NCBI GenBank assembly: GCA_964570585.1
Contig: CAZMYR010000004.1
Span: forward strand, 15,961-79,960
Reading direction: 5' to 3'
Length of the DNA stretch: 64,000 nt
From: G020354945 sp964570585
Lineage (GTDB): Bacteria > Omnitrophota > Gorgyraeia > JABMRG01 > JAFGKX01
The notes under the pieces are model-generated. The model worked only from the letters and a program-made list of their open reading frames with translations. It was not told where the DNA came from and did not search any database. A program made the position numbers and the translations under genes. This document shows positions 24,813 through 34,905 of this stretch, in pieces; position 1 is the first letter of the stretch; the number at the start of each line of letters is the position of its first letter.

Positions 24813-27000
24813 ATGAAAAAGATATTACCCTTTGTTAGCATAATTACCGTAAATTACAATGGCAAACGCTTTTTAAAGGATTGTTTTGATTCACTGCTCG
24901 CCTTAAATTATCCGAAAAACAGATTAGAGATTATTATGGTTGATAATTGTTCCAGGGATGATTCGGTTGATTTTGTAAAGAAAAAATATCCTCAAGTTGA
25001 AACAATTAACAACAATGTCAATAATTATTGTAAGGCCAATAACCTGGGTATCGCTAAATCAAAAGGCGAATATATAGCGCTGCTCAATAACGATACGAAA
25101 GTGGACAAAAATTGGTTAGTCGAGCTAATAAAGGTAATAAGCAGCGACAATAAAATTGGCGCTGCTGGCAGCAAGATTCTTTTTGAAGACGGCAGAATAC
25201 AAAGTGTAGGGCACGTAGAGTTTCCATATCATTACTGGGGGGACATGGGGTTCTTAGAAAAAAACGAACACCAATACAGTAAAATCAAGCAGGTTTACAG
25301 TGCCTCTAATTGTGCTGCTTTGTATCGCAGGAAGGCATTTGATGAGGTAGGGCTATTTGATGAAGACTTTATTATGTATATGGAAGATGTCGAAATGATT
25401 TTTCGATTTAAACAAAAAGGATGGAAAATTTTTTATGTGCCGGATAGCATAGTATACCATAAATTATACGGTTCAGGCCAAAGTGTGGAAGAGCGCCAAT
25501 TTTATGTTGAAAGAAATAGGTTGTTGTTTATCGCAAAGTATTTTCCGGAAAAATTGCCTGAATTGATGTTCGGCTCAGGAGAAATATTAAGATTAAAGAA
25601 AGCGCATTTTCACGCTTTATCAATAGCTGTATTTAATAAACTCATTAAGCATCATAGCAACAAAGCGGCGATAGACATATTTTCGCAACTTAATAAAACC
25701 ATCCATAAGATAGAAGCATATGGAGATCATTGCTCACGAATAGAATCAGAAAGAAAAGAGGGTGTAATCTCCGAAAAAGACAGACACATAGCAGACCTCA
25801 CTGCCGGGATAAAAACCCGCGACGAACAACTTAAAACCCGCGACGAACAACTTAAAACCCGCGATGAACAACTTAAAACTCAACAGGGTGTAATCTCCGA
25901 AAAAGACAGACACATAGAAGACCTCACTGCCGGGATAAAAACCCGCGACGAACAACTTAAAACCCGCGACGAANNNNNNNNNNNNNNNNNNNNNNNNNNN
26001 NNNNNNNNNNNNNNNNNNNNNNNNNNNNNNNNNNNNNNNNNNNNNNNNNNNNNNNNNNNNNNNNNNNNNNNNNTCCGAAAAAGACAGACACATAGAAGAC
26101 CTCACTGCCGGGATAAAAACCCGCGACGGACAACTTGAAACCCGCGACGGACAACTTAAAACCCAGCGGGAGGCAATCTCCGAAAAAGACAGACACATAG
26201 CAGACCTCACTGGCGAGATAAAAGTTCGCGACGAACAACTCAAAGCCCAGCAGGAGCTAATCTCCGAAAAAGACAGACACATAGCAGACCTCACCGCCTG
26301 GATAAAAACCCGTGATGAACAACTTAAAGCCCGCGACGAACAACTTAAAACTCAACAGGGGGTAATCTCCGAAAAAGACAGACACATAGCAGACCTCACT
26401 GCCGGGATAAAAGATAAAAATGAAGAGATTATCAACCTTAAAGATGAGCTGTCTAAAATATACGATTCAGAAATCTATCGGTTTATAGTTCGCCCTATTC
26501 TTTGGCCATTCTTGTCTTTTGCCAAAAAAATAAAGAGGCCATTTAATATATTATTTAATAAAATCCATTTGGTTTTTGCAAATTTAGGCAATGAAAAAAA
26601 GGGGGTCTGCATTGCTCAGCTATATGCAAAAGGCGTAGAGGCAAAATATATGCAAGAAAATGAATATTTTATCAAGCTTGTCCATAACGGATTTAAAAAC
26701 GAGACAGCGAAGCTAGTAATTGATATTTGGCCCTATCAAAATAGACGCCACCCTGAGAGGCATTTTGCCTATTTTGCTACGGAAATCACCCTTAAAGCCA
26801 GAGATTCGGTTATGGTCAAACTGATTTATGATTGGGAAAAGAATGCAACAATCTTGATGGGTGATAGCAAAAAACAATTGGCTGATTTTTGGCGGGGGCC
26901 AATGAAGCAGTTCGAGCTTTATACACTGGATGCGCTTATTTATAGTACAGATGACAGGCGTATAGACAGTTTAAATATATTGCAGAGGTTAAAACGGTGA
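24813..27000 (+). CDS. GT2 glycosyltransferase with long heptad-repeat coiled coil (contains assembly gap)
   Basis: A GT2 domain (1 to about 260: VSIITVNYNGKRFLKDCFDSL, DNCSRDDS, LLNNDTKVDKNW, FIMYMEDVEMIFR) resembles rhamnosyltransferases. It is followed by a tandem coiled coil made of SEKDRHIxDLTxxIK units and TRDEQLK heptads, then a 170-residue C-terminal domain (KKIKRPFNILFNKIHLVF...IWPYQNRRHPERHFAYF). A 100-N gap (25974-26073) falls inside the repeats; the frame changes across it only because the gap length is arbitrary, so both sides belong to one gene. Size is therefore uncertain. The coil probably sets oligomer state or spacing, as in polymer-length-controlling glycosyltransferase complexes. 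Confidence 0.85.
25764..26412 (+). repeat. Tandem coiled-coil-encoding repeats
   Basis: Units of about 45 bases (coding SEKDRHIADLTAGIK) alternate with one to three 21-base units (coding TRDEQLK). Six of the long units are visible, with near-identical DNA (for example TCCGAAAAAGACAGACACAT repeated). Such identity suggests recent expansion by slippage or recombination and explains the assembly break. Confidence 0.9.
25974..26073. other. Assembly gap (100 N)
   Basis: Exactly 100 N, the usual placeholder for an unknown distance. It lies in the middle of tandem repeats. Confidence 0.99.
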
Positions 27001-29498
27001 AGGTATTACACATAATTCAACGGTACCCCCCAGCTATAGGGGGGGCAGAGCTTTGGTGCAGCAATATCAGTAAGTTTTTGGCGAATAAAGGCGTAATTTC
27101 AAAAGTAGCAACTATAAATTTATATAATATAGAGGAATTTTTTAAGAAGCCCCCCATTAGTCAAGAGTACATTAAACTGGGCAAGTATGATTATGATGAT
27201 GGAGTATTTGTAAAAAGATATAAGTTGTGGAGTTTTTGGACAAGAAGGTTAAACGCAAAAATAATATATTTCCTACTTTATAAGCTGAAATTAGACAGGA
27301 CAGAGATCGGAGATATCTTTAAGCATAGCCCCCATTCTTTTGAAATGTATTTCAGGCTATTCAGTGAAATTAGAGATGTAGATATAGTTCATCTCCATAC
27401 CCTACCATATTTTCATAATATAGTAGGTTATTTTATCGCCGGAATGTATGGGAAAAAAATTGTAATCACGCCTTATTTCCATCCTCACCATGAACATTAC
27501 GAGAAGAAAATGTTTTTCAATATTATGAGAAAATCCGATGCAGTCATTGCTTTAAGCAAATATGAGAAAGATTATTTAACAAAAAAGGGCATAGACCCAG
27601 GCAAAATATATATTACTGGATGCTTTTATCGAGAAAGAACATATGAAAAAAGAGAGGATTTTAATAGCCTTAGGCAAAGATTATTCAAGAAATATGGGAT
27701 TTGCGAGAACTCGAAAAAGATAATATTTGTTGGGATTAAGTTGTTCTACAAAGGTGTAGATACATTGATAGAGGCTGCGAAAGAGATCGGGAGTGAGGAA
27801 AATACCGACCTTTGTCTTTTCTTGGTAGGTCCGGAGGCAGCAGGATCCAATAGTAGATATTCTAATCTGGCTAATACAGGGAGATTAAAGGTAATTAATT
27901 TTGGATCGGTATCGGAGGAGGAAAAAATAAATTTGCTAAAACTATCTGATCTATTGGTGCTGCCTTCTGAATTTGAATCTTTTGGCATAGTCTTCCTGGA
28001 AGCATGGAAGCACAAAAAGCCTGTTATAGGTTCAAACAGAGGGGCTATACCGGAGATTATTAAGGGGGCAGGATTATGTGCGGAATACGGCGATGTTAAT
28101 AGCCTGAAGGAAAAGATTAAGATGATATTATTTGACAAGGAACTTGCTAAGAGATTGGGGGAGGCTGGTAAAGAAAGGATAGATAACAAGTATTCTTTAA
28201 AGAAAATCGGTAATAAGGTTTTTGATATTTATAGCAATGTGAGTAGACATAAAAGAAGAGTATTAGTCGTAAGCCATTTGTTCCCACCATACATATTAGG
28301 TGGCTCTGAAATCGTTGCCTATGAGCAATGTAAGAAACTCAAGGAAATGAATTTTGAGGTAAATATTCTCGCTGGAAGATTAAACAATACGATAAAACGA
28401 TACCATATTAGCAAAGAGAAACGCGGCTTTAAGATTACGCGCATAAATTTGCACGATATAGATTTTGATTATAATTTTGCCGGTATCGATAAAAACATTC
28501 TGCAAGCAAGGTTTACAGAAGAGCTTTGTAATGTTGCACCCGATATTGTCCATTTTCATAATATATATTCTTTATCACTAAAAATGATAGATAAATGCCA
28601 TAAGATGCATATTCCCATAGTAATGACCTTGCATGATTTCTGGGGGATTTGTTTTAAGAACACCCTTTTAAACGGCAACGGCTTACTGTGCAACAGGAAA
28701 GAGGGAGGGTGCATTTATTGTCAGGAGATGCTTAGATTAGATGGAGGTGGGCGTATTACTGTTCGCGAAAGAAATACCTTATTTAGACAGTATCTCAATA
28801 ATGTGGATCTGTTAATTTCCCCAAGCAGGTATTTAGCCAGTAGATTTATAGATTGTGGGATTGAAAAGGCAAAGATAAAAGTAATAAATAATGGGGTGGA
28901 TATCTTCAGATTTGATAATATCAAAAAGACAAAATCTAAAGAGATCAAATTTGCATATATAGGCCAAGTTATTGAACACAAAGGCATCGAGAATTTCCTA
29001 AGGAGCATATCTTTACTAAACGATGAAGAGAAAAATAAGGTGTTTTTTCTTATAGTTGGTTCAGGAGAGAATGAATATGTCAATTATTGTAAAAAGTTGG
29101 CTAAACAGCTAGGGCTTGCTGGTCTTATAACATTTTATGGCGCTGTCGCTAACAGTAGAATAGATAGAATCTATAGAAACGTCGATGCATTAATTGTGCC
29201 ATCTATCTGGCCTGAGAATTCACCCGTTGCTATTATGGAGGCCCTGGCTACGGGGACTCCGGTTCTGGCTTCAGATATCGGGGGTATACCGGAATTAATT
29301 CAGGATGGCGTAAATGGTTATTTGCATAAGCATGATGAGCCCATATCGCTAACAAAAAATATCAGAAAGATTATTGAGCATCCTGAAATATTAAGAACAA
29401 TGGGAGAAGCCTGTCTTCTTAAGGCGCGCCAGAGAAATTTGGCAAATCAGGTTAAGATAATTGCCAATGAATATAGGCGTATTGTAGGTGGGAATTAA
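26997..29498 (+). CDS. Two GT4 glycosyltransferases fused in one chain
   Basis: 833 residues from a GTG that overlaps the previous stop (GTGA). Domain 1 (1 to about 418) starts MKVLHIIQRYPPAIGGAELW and has LVLPSEFESFGIVFLEAWKHKKPVIGSNRGAIPEII. Domain 2 (about 422-833) starts RRVLVVSHLFPPYILGGSEIVAYE and has LIVPSIWPENSPVAIMEALATGTPVLASDIGGIPELIQDGVNG. Each is a complete GT-B enzyme with its own EX7E motif. Domain 2 has an inserted cysteine cluster (CNRKEGGCIYC) often seen in this GT4 subgroup. Likely adds two successive sugars. Confidence 0.92.
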   Translation: MKVLHIIQRYPPAIGGAELWCSNISKFLANKGVISKVATINLYNIEEFFKKPPISQEYIKLGKYDYDDGVFVKRYKLWSFWTRRLNAKIIYFLLYKLKLDRTEIGDIFKHSPHSFEMYFRLFSEIRDVDIVHLHTLPYFHNIVGYFIAGMYGKKIVITPYFHPHHEHYEKKMFFNIMRKSDAVIALSKYEKDYLTKKGIDPGKIYITGCFYRERTYEKREDFNSLRQRLFKKYGICENSKKIIFVGIKLFYKGVDTLIEAAKEIGSEENTDLCLFLVGPEAAGSNSRYSNLANTGRLKVINFGSVSEEEKINLLKLSDLLVLPSEFESFGIVFLEAWKHKKPVIGSNRGAIPEIIKGAGLCAEYGDVNSLKEKIKMILFDKELAKRLGEAGKERIDNKYSLKKIGNKVFDIYSNVSRHKRRVLVVSHLFPPYILGGSEIVAYEQCKKLKEMNFEVNILAGRLNNTIKRYHISKEKRGFKITRINLHDIDFDYNFAGIDKNILQARFTEELCNVAPDIVHFHNIYSLSLKMIDKCHKMHIPIVMTLHDFWGICFKNTLLNGNGLLCNRKEGGCIYCQEMLRLDGGGRITVRERNTLFRQYLNNVDLLISPSRYLASRFIDCGIEKAKIKVINNGVDIFRFDNIKKTKSKEIKFAYIGQVIEHKGIENFLRSISLLNDEEKNKVFFLIVGSGENEYVNYCKKLAKQLGLAGLITFYGAVANSRIDRIYRNVDALIVPSIWPENSPVAIMEALATGTPVLASDIGGIPELIQDGVNGYLHKHDEPISLTKNIRKIIEHPEILRTMGEACLLKARQRNLANQVKIIANEYRRIVGGN

Positions 29499-29564
29499 GA
29501 AGGTAAACCACACCAGAAATAACGTATGCAAAATTTAAACCAATTTATTAATTGTGATGATATT

Positions 29565-29635
29565 TATATAGGTAATTTCTAACTGGGTAGATAAATTTAT
29601 AAATTATGGAAATGTCTATATAGGTAATTTCTAAC
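29565..29635 (+). repeat. 19-bp direct repeat in the leader of the next gene
   Basis: TATATAGGTAATTTCTAAC occurs at 29565-29583 and again at 29617-29635, 52 bases apart and followed each time by (T)GGGTA. The second copy ends ten bases before the ATG at 29646. It may be an operator pair or a small duplication. Confidence 0.6.
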
Positions 29636-29645
29636 GGGTAAATGT

Positions 29646-30365
29646 ATGGCTGTGAGCATTTCAGTCGTTTTTCCTATGTTTAACGAGAAAGCATATATCT
29701 GCAGGACAATTAAAGAAACCATCGATGTTTTAAAGGATATCACAGATGATTACGAAATAATCATCGTTGATGATGCCTCGACAGATGGCTCGGGAGAGAT
29801 TGCTGAAGAGCTGGCACATCAACATTCATCCATCAAGGTTGTACACCATAAAAGAAACAGGGGATTAGGGGGAAGCCTAAAGACAGGGTTTGGTTTGGCC
29901 AGTAAGCAATTTACATTATATTCTGATATGGATTTACCCTTTGATTTGAAAGAAATCCGTAAGGCGTTAGATAATATTTTTGCAGATAAGGCAGATCTGA
30001 TCTGCGGTTACCGTTTAAACGCCCATAGCGAAGGGTTAAGAAGATATATCTATCACATTGTTTATAATCTCCTGGTAAGGGCTATTTTCGGGGTCTGGGT
30101 TAAAGACGTAAATTTCTCATTTAAATTAATACGAACCGATTTGCTCAAAGAACTCAACCTTTGTTCCGAAGGCTCTTTTATTGACGCAGAGATGATAATC
30201 AGGATGCAGCGTTGCGGGGCAACGATTGTTCAGTTTCCTACTACATATTTGCCACGCCTTAAAGGGATCTCGCGGCTGTCGAATATTAGTACTATTTTTA
30301 AGATTTTACAAGAGGCGCTTGCTTTTCATTTTGGAATACTTAAAGATGAAAATAAGCGGTCATAA
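29646..30365 (+). CDS. GT2 glycosyltransferase, dolichol/polyprenyl-phosphate mannosyltransferase-like
   Basis: 239 residues: ISVVFPMFNEKAYICRTIKE, IIIVDDASTDGSGEIAEEL, NRGLGGSLKTGFGLA, SDMDLPFDLKEI and CGYRLNAHSEGLRR, the DPM1/GtrB pattern. No C-terminal membrane helices, so a soluble DPM1-like form. It would charge a polyprenyl phosphate with a sugar for use by the GT-C enzyme encoded at 33277. The 3' end overlaps the next gene by 20 bases. Confidence 0.88.
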   Translation: MAVSISVVFPMFNEKAYICRTIKETIDVLKDITDDYEIIIVDDASTDGSGEIAEELAHQHSSIKVVHHKRNRGLGGSLKTGFGLASKQFTLYSDMDLPFDLKEIRKALDNIFADKADLICGYRLNAHSEGLRRYIYHIVYNLLVRAIFGVWVKDVNFSFKLIRTDLLKELNLCSEGSFIDAEMIIRMQRCGATIVQFPTTYLPRLKGISRLSNISTIFKILQEALAFHFGILKDENKRS

Positions 30366-32613
30366 GCCGAAAGTAGTCTTTGTGAATCCCCCGTTGAGCC
30401 CCACCCAACGATACGGTCTATTATCCCCAGCAGGATCGGTTGAACCTCCTCTCGGTTTAGCCTATCTGGCAGCAGTAACAAGAAAAATGGGGCTTGAAAC
30501 AGCTATCTTGGATACTTTGGCTTTGGGTATTGACTTAAAAGAGAGCTTGCGGCTGATTGTTGATGAGCGTCCTGATTTTCTTGCTATTACATCAACAACG
30601 ATGTCAGTGAGGAGTGCCTCACAACTAGCCTTTGTGGTTAAAGAAAAAATCCCAGGTGTGAAAATTATCGTTGGTGGATGCCACTTAACTTCTCTGCCTC
30701 AGAAGACTTTGCTTGAAAACCCTTGTTTTGATATTGGAGTTATCGGAGAAGGAGAAGAGACGCTTGAAGAATTATTAAAACTGCTTATTAATGGCGGTTC
30801 ATTGTCTTCAGTTGAAGGAATCGCCTTCAGGCATAATGACCACGTTATGCTAACCTCTCCCCGTGAAAGGATCAAAAATCTGGATGGATTACCATTGCCG
30901 GCCTTTGATATTTTGCCAGAGTTAAAGCAATATTATCGTCCAGCAACGCAGAGCATAAAATATTTACCCACAACCTCTCTTGTGACTTCACGCGGATGCA
31001 CAGGCCATTGCCTTTTTTGTGACAGGAAGACATTTGGCAATGAGTTCCGGATGCATAGCGCTGAATACATTGTAGATATGATTGAAAAACTCCGAAAGGA
31101 CTTCAGCATAAAAGGTATTATTTTTGAAGATGATAATTTTTTCCTTTCTCAGCGGCGGCTTCTCAATTTAGCGCAATTGCTGAAAAAAAGAAGGATAAGA
31201 ATCGCCTGGTCCGCTATGAGTCGGGTAGATACAATCAACGAAGAAAAGATAAGAATTGCAAAGAGCTGCGGTTGCTGGCAGATTCTTTATGGCATAGAGA
31301 CAGGGTCTCAACGGATCCTTGATTTTTATAAGAAAAGAATCTCTCTATCTCAAATTGAAAAGATAATCCGTCTCACAAAGAGGTGTGGCATTTACACAAA
31401 AGGGTTTTTTATGCTCGGCAACCCCTTGGAATCGCACCCGACGCTGGAAGAGACAAGAGGGTTGATTAGACGGCTGCCATTTGACGATATTTCTGTAACA
31501 TATTTTACCCCCTATCCGGGGACAGAAACCTGGAATGAGATTGACAGATTCGGAGAGTGTGAGAAGGATTGGGATAGGTTCACATGTTATGAAGTGGTCT
31601 TTGTGCCTAAGGGGCTGAAGAGACAGGAAATTACCGCTTCGCAAGCATCTATATTGGGAGAATTTTACTCTCGGCCAGGGGTGCTCTGGTCATATTTGAA
31701 GCGGTTGCGTTCTTTCTTTCAGGTTCGGGAACTGTATCGCAGCTGGCGGTCCCTTTCAAGACATTTAACCCTGCAAAAAAGGACGAAAAAGATTGTAATC
31801 AATTCCGACGATTTCGGTTTATGCGAAGGGATAAACAGGGGTGTTCTTAAGGCATTGCAGCATGGAGTGCTAAAAAGTGTTTCCATTATGCCGAGCGGCT
31901 TTGCTTTTGATTCTGCAGTAGAGATAATCAGACAAAATCGTGCCGTTGAAGTGGGGGTGCATTTATCTCTTATTGAGGCTGTACCGGTTTTATCCATGGA
32001 CAGAATAAGTTCTTTAGTGAATAAATCGGGCTATTTTGTGAACAGCTTCTTCATTTTTTTCATTCGTTATATATTTGGAAAGATAAAGGGTGAACATATA
32101 TACAGGGAATTGTGTGCTCAGGTTGAGAGGGTAAAAGAGGCCGGGTTTGAGATTAACCATCTCGACAGCCACCAACATATTCATCTCATGCCAGGCATAT
32201 TTAGGATTGTCCTCAGGCTTGCCAAGGAATATAAGATTCCTTTTATCAGGCTTCCCTCCATACCAATAGACAACAGGTATCTTTTTGGTAAAGCGAAGGT
32301 AGGTAGAAAATTTTACCAGCTCATACTGAACTTTCTATGCTTAATATATAGACCCATCTTAAAATTGAATGGGCTTCGTTTTTCCCGTCATTGTTTTGGT
32401 TTTTTGGAGAGCGGTAATTTAAATGAAGTTGAATTGAGGGGAATTTTATCATCTTTAAAAGAAGGGCGATATGAGTTAATCTGTCATTTGGGGGAGGAGG
32501 ATGACAGCCTGAGACATCTTATAGGGCACTGGGGATACCACTGGCAACAGGAATTAGAAGTTTTAACCTCAGATAGTATCAAAGAATATATTTACCACAA
32601 CGGGTGGAATTGA
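30346..32613 (+). CDS. B12-binding radical SAM enzyme fused to YdjC/ChbG-type carbohydrate deacetylase
   Basis: 756 residues from ATG 30346 (upstream in-frame starts lie inside the previous gene). Residues 5-170: cobalamin-binding-like Rossmann domain (VVFVNPPLSP, IIVGGCHLTSLP, VIGEGEETLEEL). Residues about 205-440: radical SAM core with Cys218, 222, 225 (CTGHCLFC) and GIETGSQRIL. Residues about 483-756: a YdjC/ChbG/HpnK deacetylase with metal ligands in VINSDDFGLCEG, VGVHLSLIEAVP and HLDSHQHIHLMP. The fusion couples a radical reaction to removal of an N-acetyl group from a sugar, presumably on the glycan made here. I know of no characterised enzyme with both. Confidence 0.9.
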   Translation: MKISGHKPKVVFVNPPLSPTQRYGLLSPAGSVEPPLGLAYLAAVTRKMGLETAILDTLALGIDLKESLRLIVDERPDFLAITSTTMSVRSASQLAFVVKEKIPGVKIIVGGCHLTSLPQKTLLENPCFDIGVIGEGEETLEELLKLLINGGSLSSVEGIAFRHNDHVMLTSPRERIKNLDGLPLPAFDILPELKQYYRPATQSIKYLPTTSLVTSRGCTGHCLFCDRKTFGNEFRMHSAEYIVDMIEKLRKDFSIKGIIFEDDNFFLSQRRLLNLAQLLKKRRIRIAWSAMSRVDTINEEKIRIAKSCGCWQILYGIETGSQRILDFYKKRISLSQIEKIIRLTKRCGIYTKGFFMLGNPLESHPTLEETRGLIRRLPFDDISVTYFTPYPGTETWNEIDRFGECEKDWDRFTCYEVVFVPKGLKRQEITASQASILGEFYSRPGVLWSYLKRLRSFFQVRELYRSWRSLSRHLTLQKRTKKIVINSDDFGLCEGINRGVLKALQHGVLKSVSIMPSGFAFDSAVEIIRQNRAVEVGVHLSLIEAVPVLSMDRISSLVNKSGYFVNSFFIFFIRYIFGKIKGEHIYRELCAQVERVKEAGFEINHLDSHQHIHLMPGIFRIVLRLAKEYKIPFIRLPSIPIDNRYLFGKAKVGRKFYQLILNFLCLIYRPILKLNGLRFSRHCFGFLESGNLNEVELRGILSSLKEGRYELICHLGEEDDSLRHLIGHWGYHWQQELEVLTSDSIKEYIYHNGWN

Positions 32614-32632
32614 CAGGATTGACAACAGTATT

Positions 32633-33280
32633 ATGACCAGGACTCTCCTTAATTTTTACAAAAATAATAGCTTGCTTACTAGATTGCATGTTTGGGTTAG
32701 GCTTAAAACCTGTCCATTTTCATTAATAGAAGAGTTTATCCCAAGAAAAGGCTTGATTATAGATTATGGATGCGGACATGGAGTGTTTTCCAATATTTTA
32801 TCTATTGCTTCGGCAAAGCGTGAAGTCTACGGTGTTGATATGTCCGATGAAAAGATTGCAGAGGCGAAGAAAACCCTAAAAAGAGAAAGCGGAGTCAGAT
32901 TTTCTACAGATTGTAATGTGGACGGTCTTATTAAGAATGCCAGCGGCGTAGCTATAGTGGACGTGTTATATTACCTTTCTCATAGAGAGCACCTGGAGAT
33001 ATTGAAGATGTTTTATGATAACTTAAGACCGGAAACAACGCTGGTTATCAAAGACCAGAATAAGTCATTTTCGATAAAGTATCTACTCCTCTATTTACAG
33101 GAATTTTTAGCTGTAAAGGTTTTTGGGATTACAAAAGCAAAGGGGTTGCATTTTTTTACAAAGGAATATTTATCCGCACTGCTTAATGATATTGGTTTCG
33201 CTGTTAAAACTGCAGATATAAGCAGGGGTTATTTCTACCCGCACCTAGTCTTTATTTGCAAAAAGAGACAAAAGATATGA
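32633..33280 (+). CDS. Class I SAM-dependent methyltransferase
   Basis: 215 residues with motif I GLIIDYGCGHGVFSNIL, acidic loop VYGVDMSDEKIAEA and a methyltransferase-11/UbiE-like layout, ending with a hydrophobic-aromatic tail. Probably methylates a sugar or lipid intermediate. Its stop overlaps the next start (ATGA). Confidence 0.82.
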   Translation: MTRTLLNFYKNNSLLTRLHVWVRLKTCPFSLIEEFIPRKGLIIDYGCGHGVFSNILSIASAKREVYGVDMSDEKIAEAKKTLKRESGVRFSTDCNVDGLIKNASGVAIVDVLYYLSHREHLEILKMFYDNLRPETTLVIKDQNKSFSIKYLLLYLQEFLAVKVFGITKAKGLHFFTKEYLSALLNDIGFAVKTADISRGYFYPHLVFICKKRQKI

Positions 33281-34884
33281 ACGTTGTTGAAGGCGTCGAA
33301 AAGAAGAATCATTTTGCTTTTTTTGGCGTCGCCTTGCTCATTATTATTCACATCCTTATCAACTATATCTGGCTAAAGAAAGATAACTTCCCGCTATGGT
33401 GCGATTATGGGGCGTATTTTGAAAGAAGCACCGAAATCTACTATGCAGGTCAAACTGGGGTTGTTAATCTCATAAAGGCGGTCCTGGGGATAGGGAACTA
33501 TGCCTATGCGTATAATCCCCACCGTTTTATACTCCCGCTATTTTCTATACCGTTGTATTTCATCATGGGGTTAAGTCCTGACGCAGCAGTTATGGGCTGC
33601 AGCAGTTTTTTGACAATTGCCCTATTTTCTACATACGCAATCGCATCGCGAATGTTTGATAAAACTACCGGATTTTTAGCTGCTTTCATCTTATCTGTAT
33701 CTCCGGGCTTTTTCACATTTTACAGGAGGTTTTCGCCGGAGTTTGCAGTAATGGCGATGATTGCACTTACGGCTTATCTATTACTGCGTTCTCAAAACTT
33801 CCAGAATAGGCCCTATTCGATACTTTTTGGGATTGGCTTTGCGCTTTGTATGTTTACAAAGGAGATGGCGTTTGTTTTTATACTCCCTGTGCTATCTTAT
33901 GCTGTATATAGGACAGGTATCTTCGGTATCTTTAGAAAACACCATTCCAAAACAGATAGAAAGGTTTTTCTCAACCTGATATTATCTCTGGTACTTCCGA
34001 CCATAATGGTATCTTCAATCTACTGGCTACACAGGCATGAAATATTTTACGGGATTTTCCATATTGCCTATTCGGCCGAGGTGCGCACTATGTATGGTAT
34101 GCCCATCCCTTACAGCTTAGAGGGGTTGGCCTATTATGCATATATGATGTTTAGGTTAGGCATTCTCCCATTTTTCTGCATCTGGGTTTTTATAGGAGTT
34201 TTATTTTGTTTAATAAATAGAGGCCGCGAGAAAGGCTTACTCTTTTCGTGGCTCATAGGCTCCTATGTACTTCTCTGCACTACCCAGACCCGGGCCTTTG
34301 AATATTCTATTCCCATTATAATACCTGCGGCAATATTGGCCTCCCATGGAATAAATAGCATAGTTAGGAGTAGTATAAAAAAGGCAATACCCATTATATT
34401 TGTTTTGGTATGGGGGGCTACCCAGCTTTACCTTACCACATTTCCTATAGAAAGACTACCTGGCTGGATTTATTATCGAAATATAATTGTACCACCCGAT
34501 GTTACGGCATATTATCCTGTTAATGAAGACTGGAAGCTGCAGGAGATTGTCAGATATATTTTATATAATAAAGACGATAAAGATAATACCACAGTGGTTC
34601 ACGTAGGCGCCAATCTATATGCTTTCAGTGGGGTAACATTAAGCTATATCGCTGCTCAGGAAAGGGCAAAATTGACATTTTGTGGTTATACCACGCCGTT
34701 AAAAGAAATAATTTTATGTGATTTTGTAGTTATAAAAGACGGAGAAGACCAGGGACTCTTTTATTCGTACAAACAGATGCACCAGCTTAAAAACGCGCTT
34801 GATGCAAGCATTGATTTTATCAAGCTGCCCAGGACGTTTTCGGTTGCAGATGGTTCAAAAGTTGAGCTTTATAAGAAGATTTAG
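33277..34884 (+). CDS. Integral membrane GT-C (ArnT/PMT-like) glycosyltransferase
   Basis: 535 residues, roughly 11-12 membrane helices, with an acidic motif in the first periplasmic loop (LWCDYGAYFERS), as in GT39/GT83 enzymes that move a sugar from a polyprenyl phosphate to an acceptor on the outer face of the inner membrane. Start at ATG 33277 (overlap ATGA) rather than an upstream TTG. The DPM1-like enzyme at 29646 is its natural donor supplier. C-terminal 120 residues are soluble. A 10-N gap follows immediately. Confidence 0.8.
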   Translation: MNVVEGVEKKNHFAFFGVALLIIIHILINYIWLKKDNFPLWCDYGAYFERSTEIYYAGQTGVVNLIKAVLGIGNYAYAYNPHRFILPLFSIPLYFIMGLSPDAAVMGCSSFLTIALFSTYAIASRMFDKTTGFLAAFILSVSPGFFTFYRRFSPEFAVMAMIALTAYLLLRSQNFQNRPYSILFGIGFALCMFTKEMAFVFILPVLSYAVYRTGIFGIFRKHHSKTDRKVFLNLILSLVLPTIMVSSIYWLHRHEIFYGIFHIAYSAEVRTMYGMPIPYSLEGLAYYAYMMFRLGILPFFCIWVFIGVLFCLINRGREKGLLFSWLIGSYVLLCTTQTRAFEYSIPIIIPAAILASHGINSIVRSSIKKAIPIIFVLVWGATQLYLTTFPIERLPGWIYYRNIIVPPDVTAYYPVNEDWKLQEIVRYILYNKDDKDNTTVVHVGANLYAFSGVTLSYIAAQERAKLTFCGYTTPLKEIILCDFVVIKDGEDQGLFYSYKQMHQLKNALDASIDFIKLPRTFSVADGSKVELYKKI

Positions 34885-34885
34885 G

Positions 34886-34895
34886 NNNNNNNNNN
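34886..34895. other. Assembly gap (10 N)
   Basis: Ten N between two genes; true spacing unknown. Confidence 0.99.
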
Positions 34896-34905
34896 GATAT
34901 AAACG

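Noticed and set aside
25746..26294. Minus-strand ORF across the repeats and gap
   Set aside because: Reverse reading of the coiled-coil repeats; not independent.
25764..26412. CRISPR array
   Set aside because: Repeats have no unique spacers, are in one coding frame and encode heptads.
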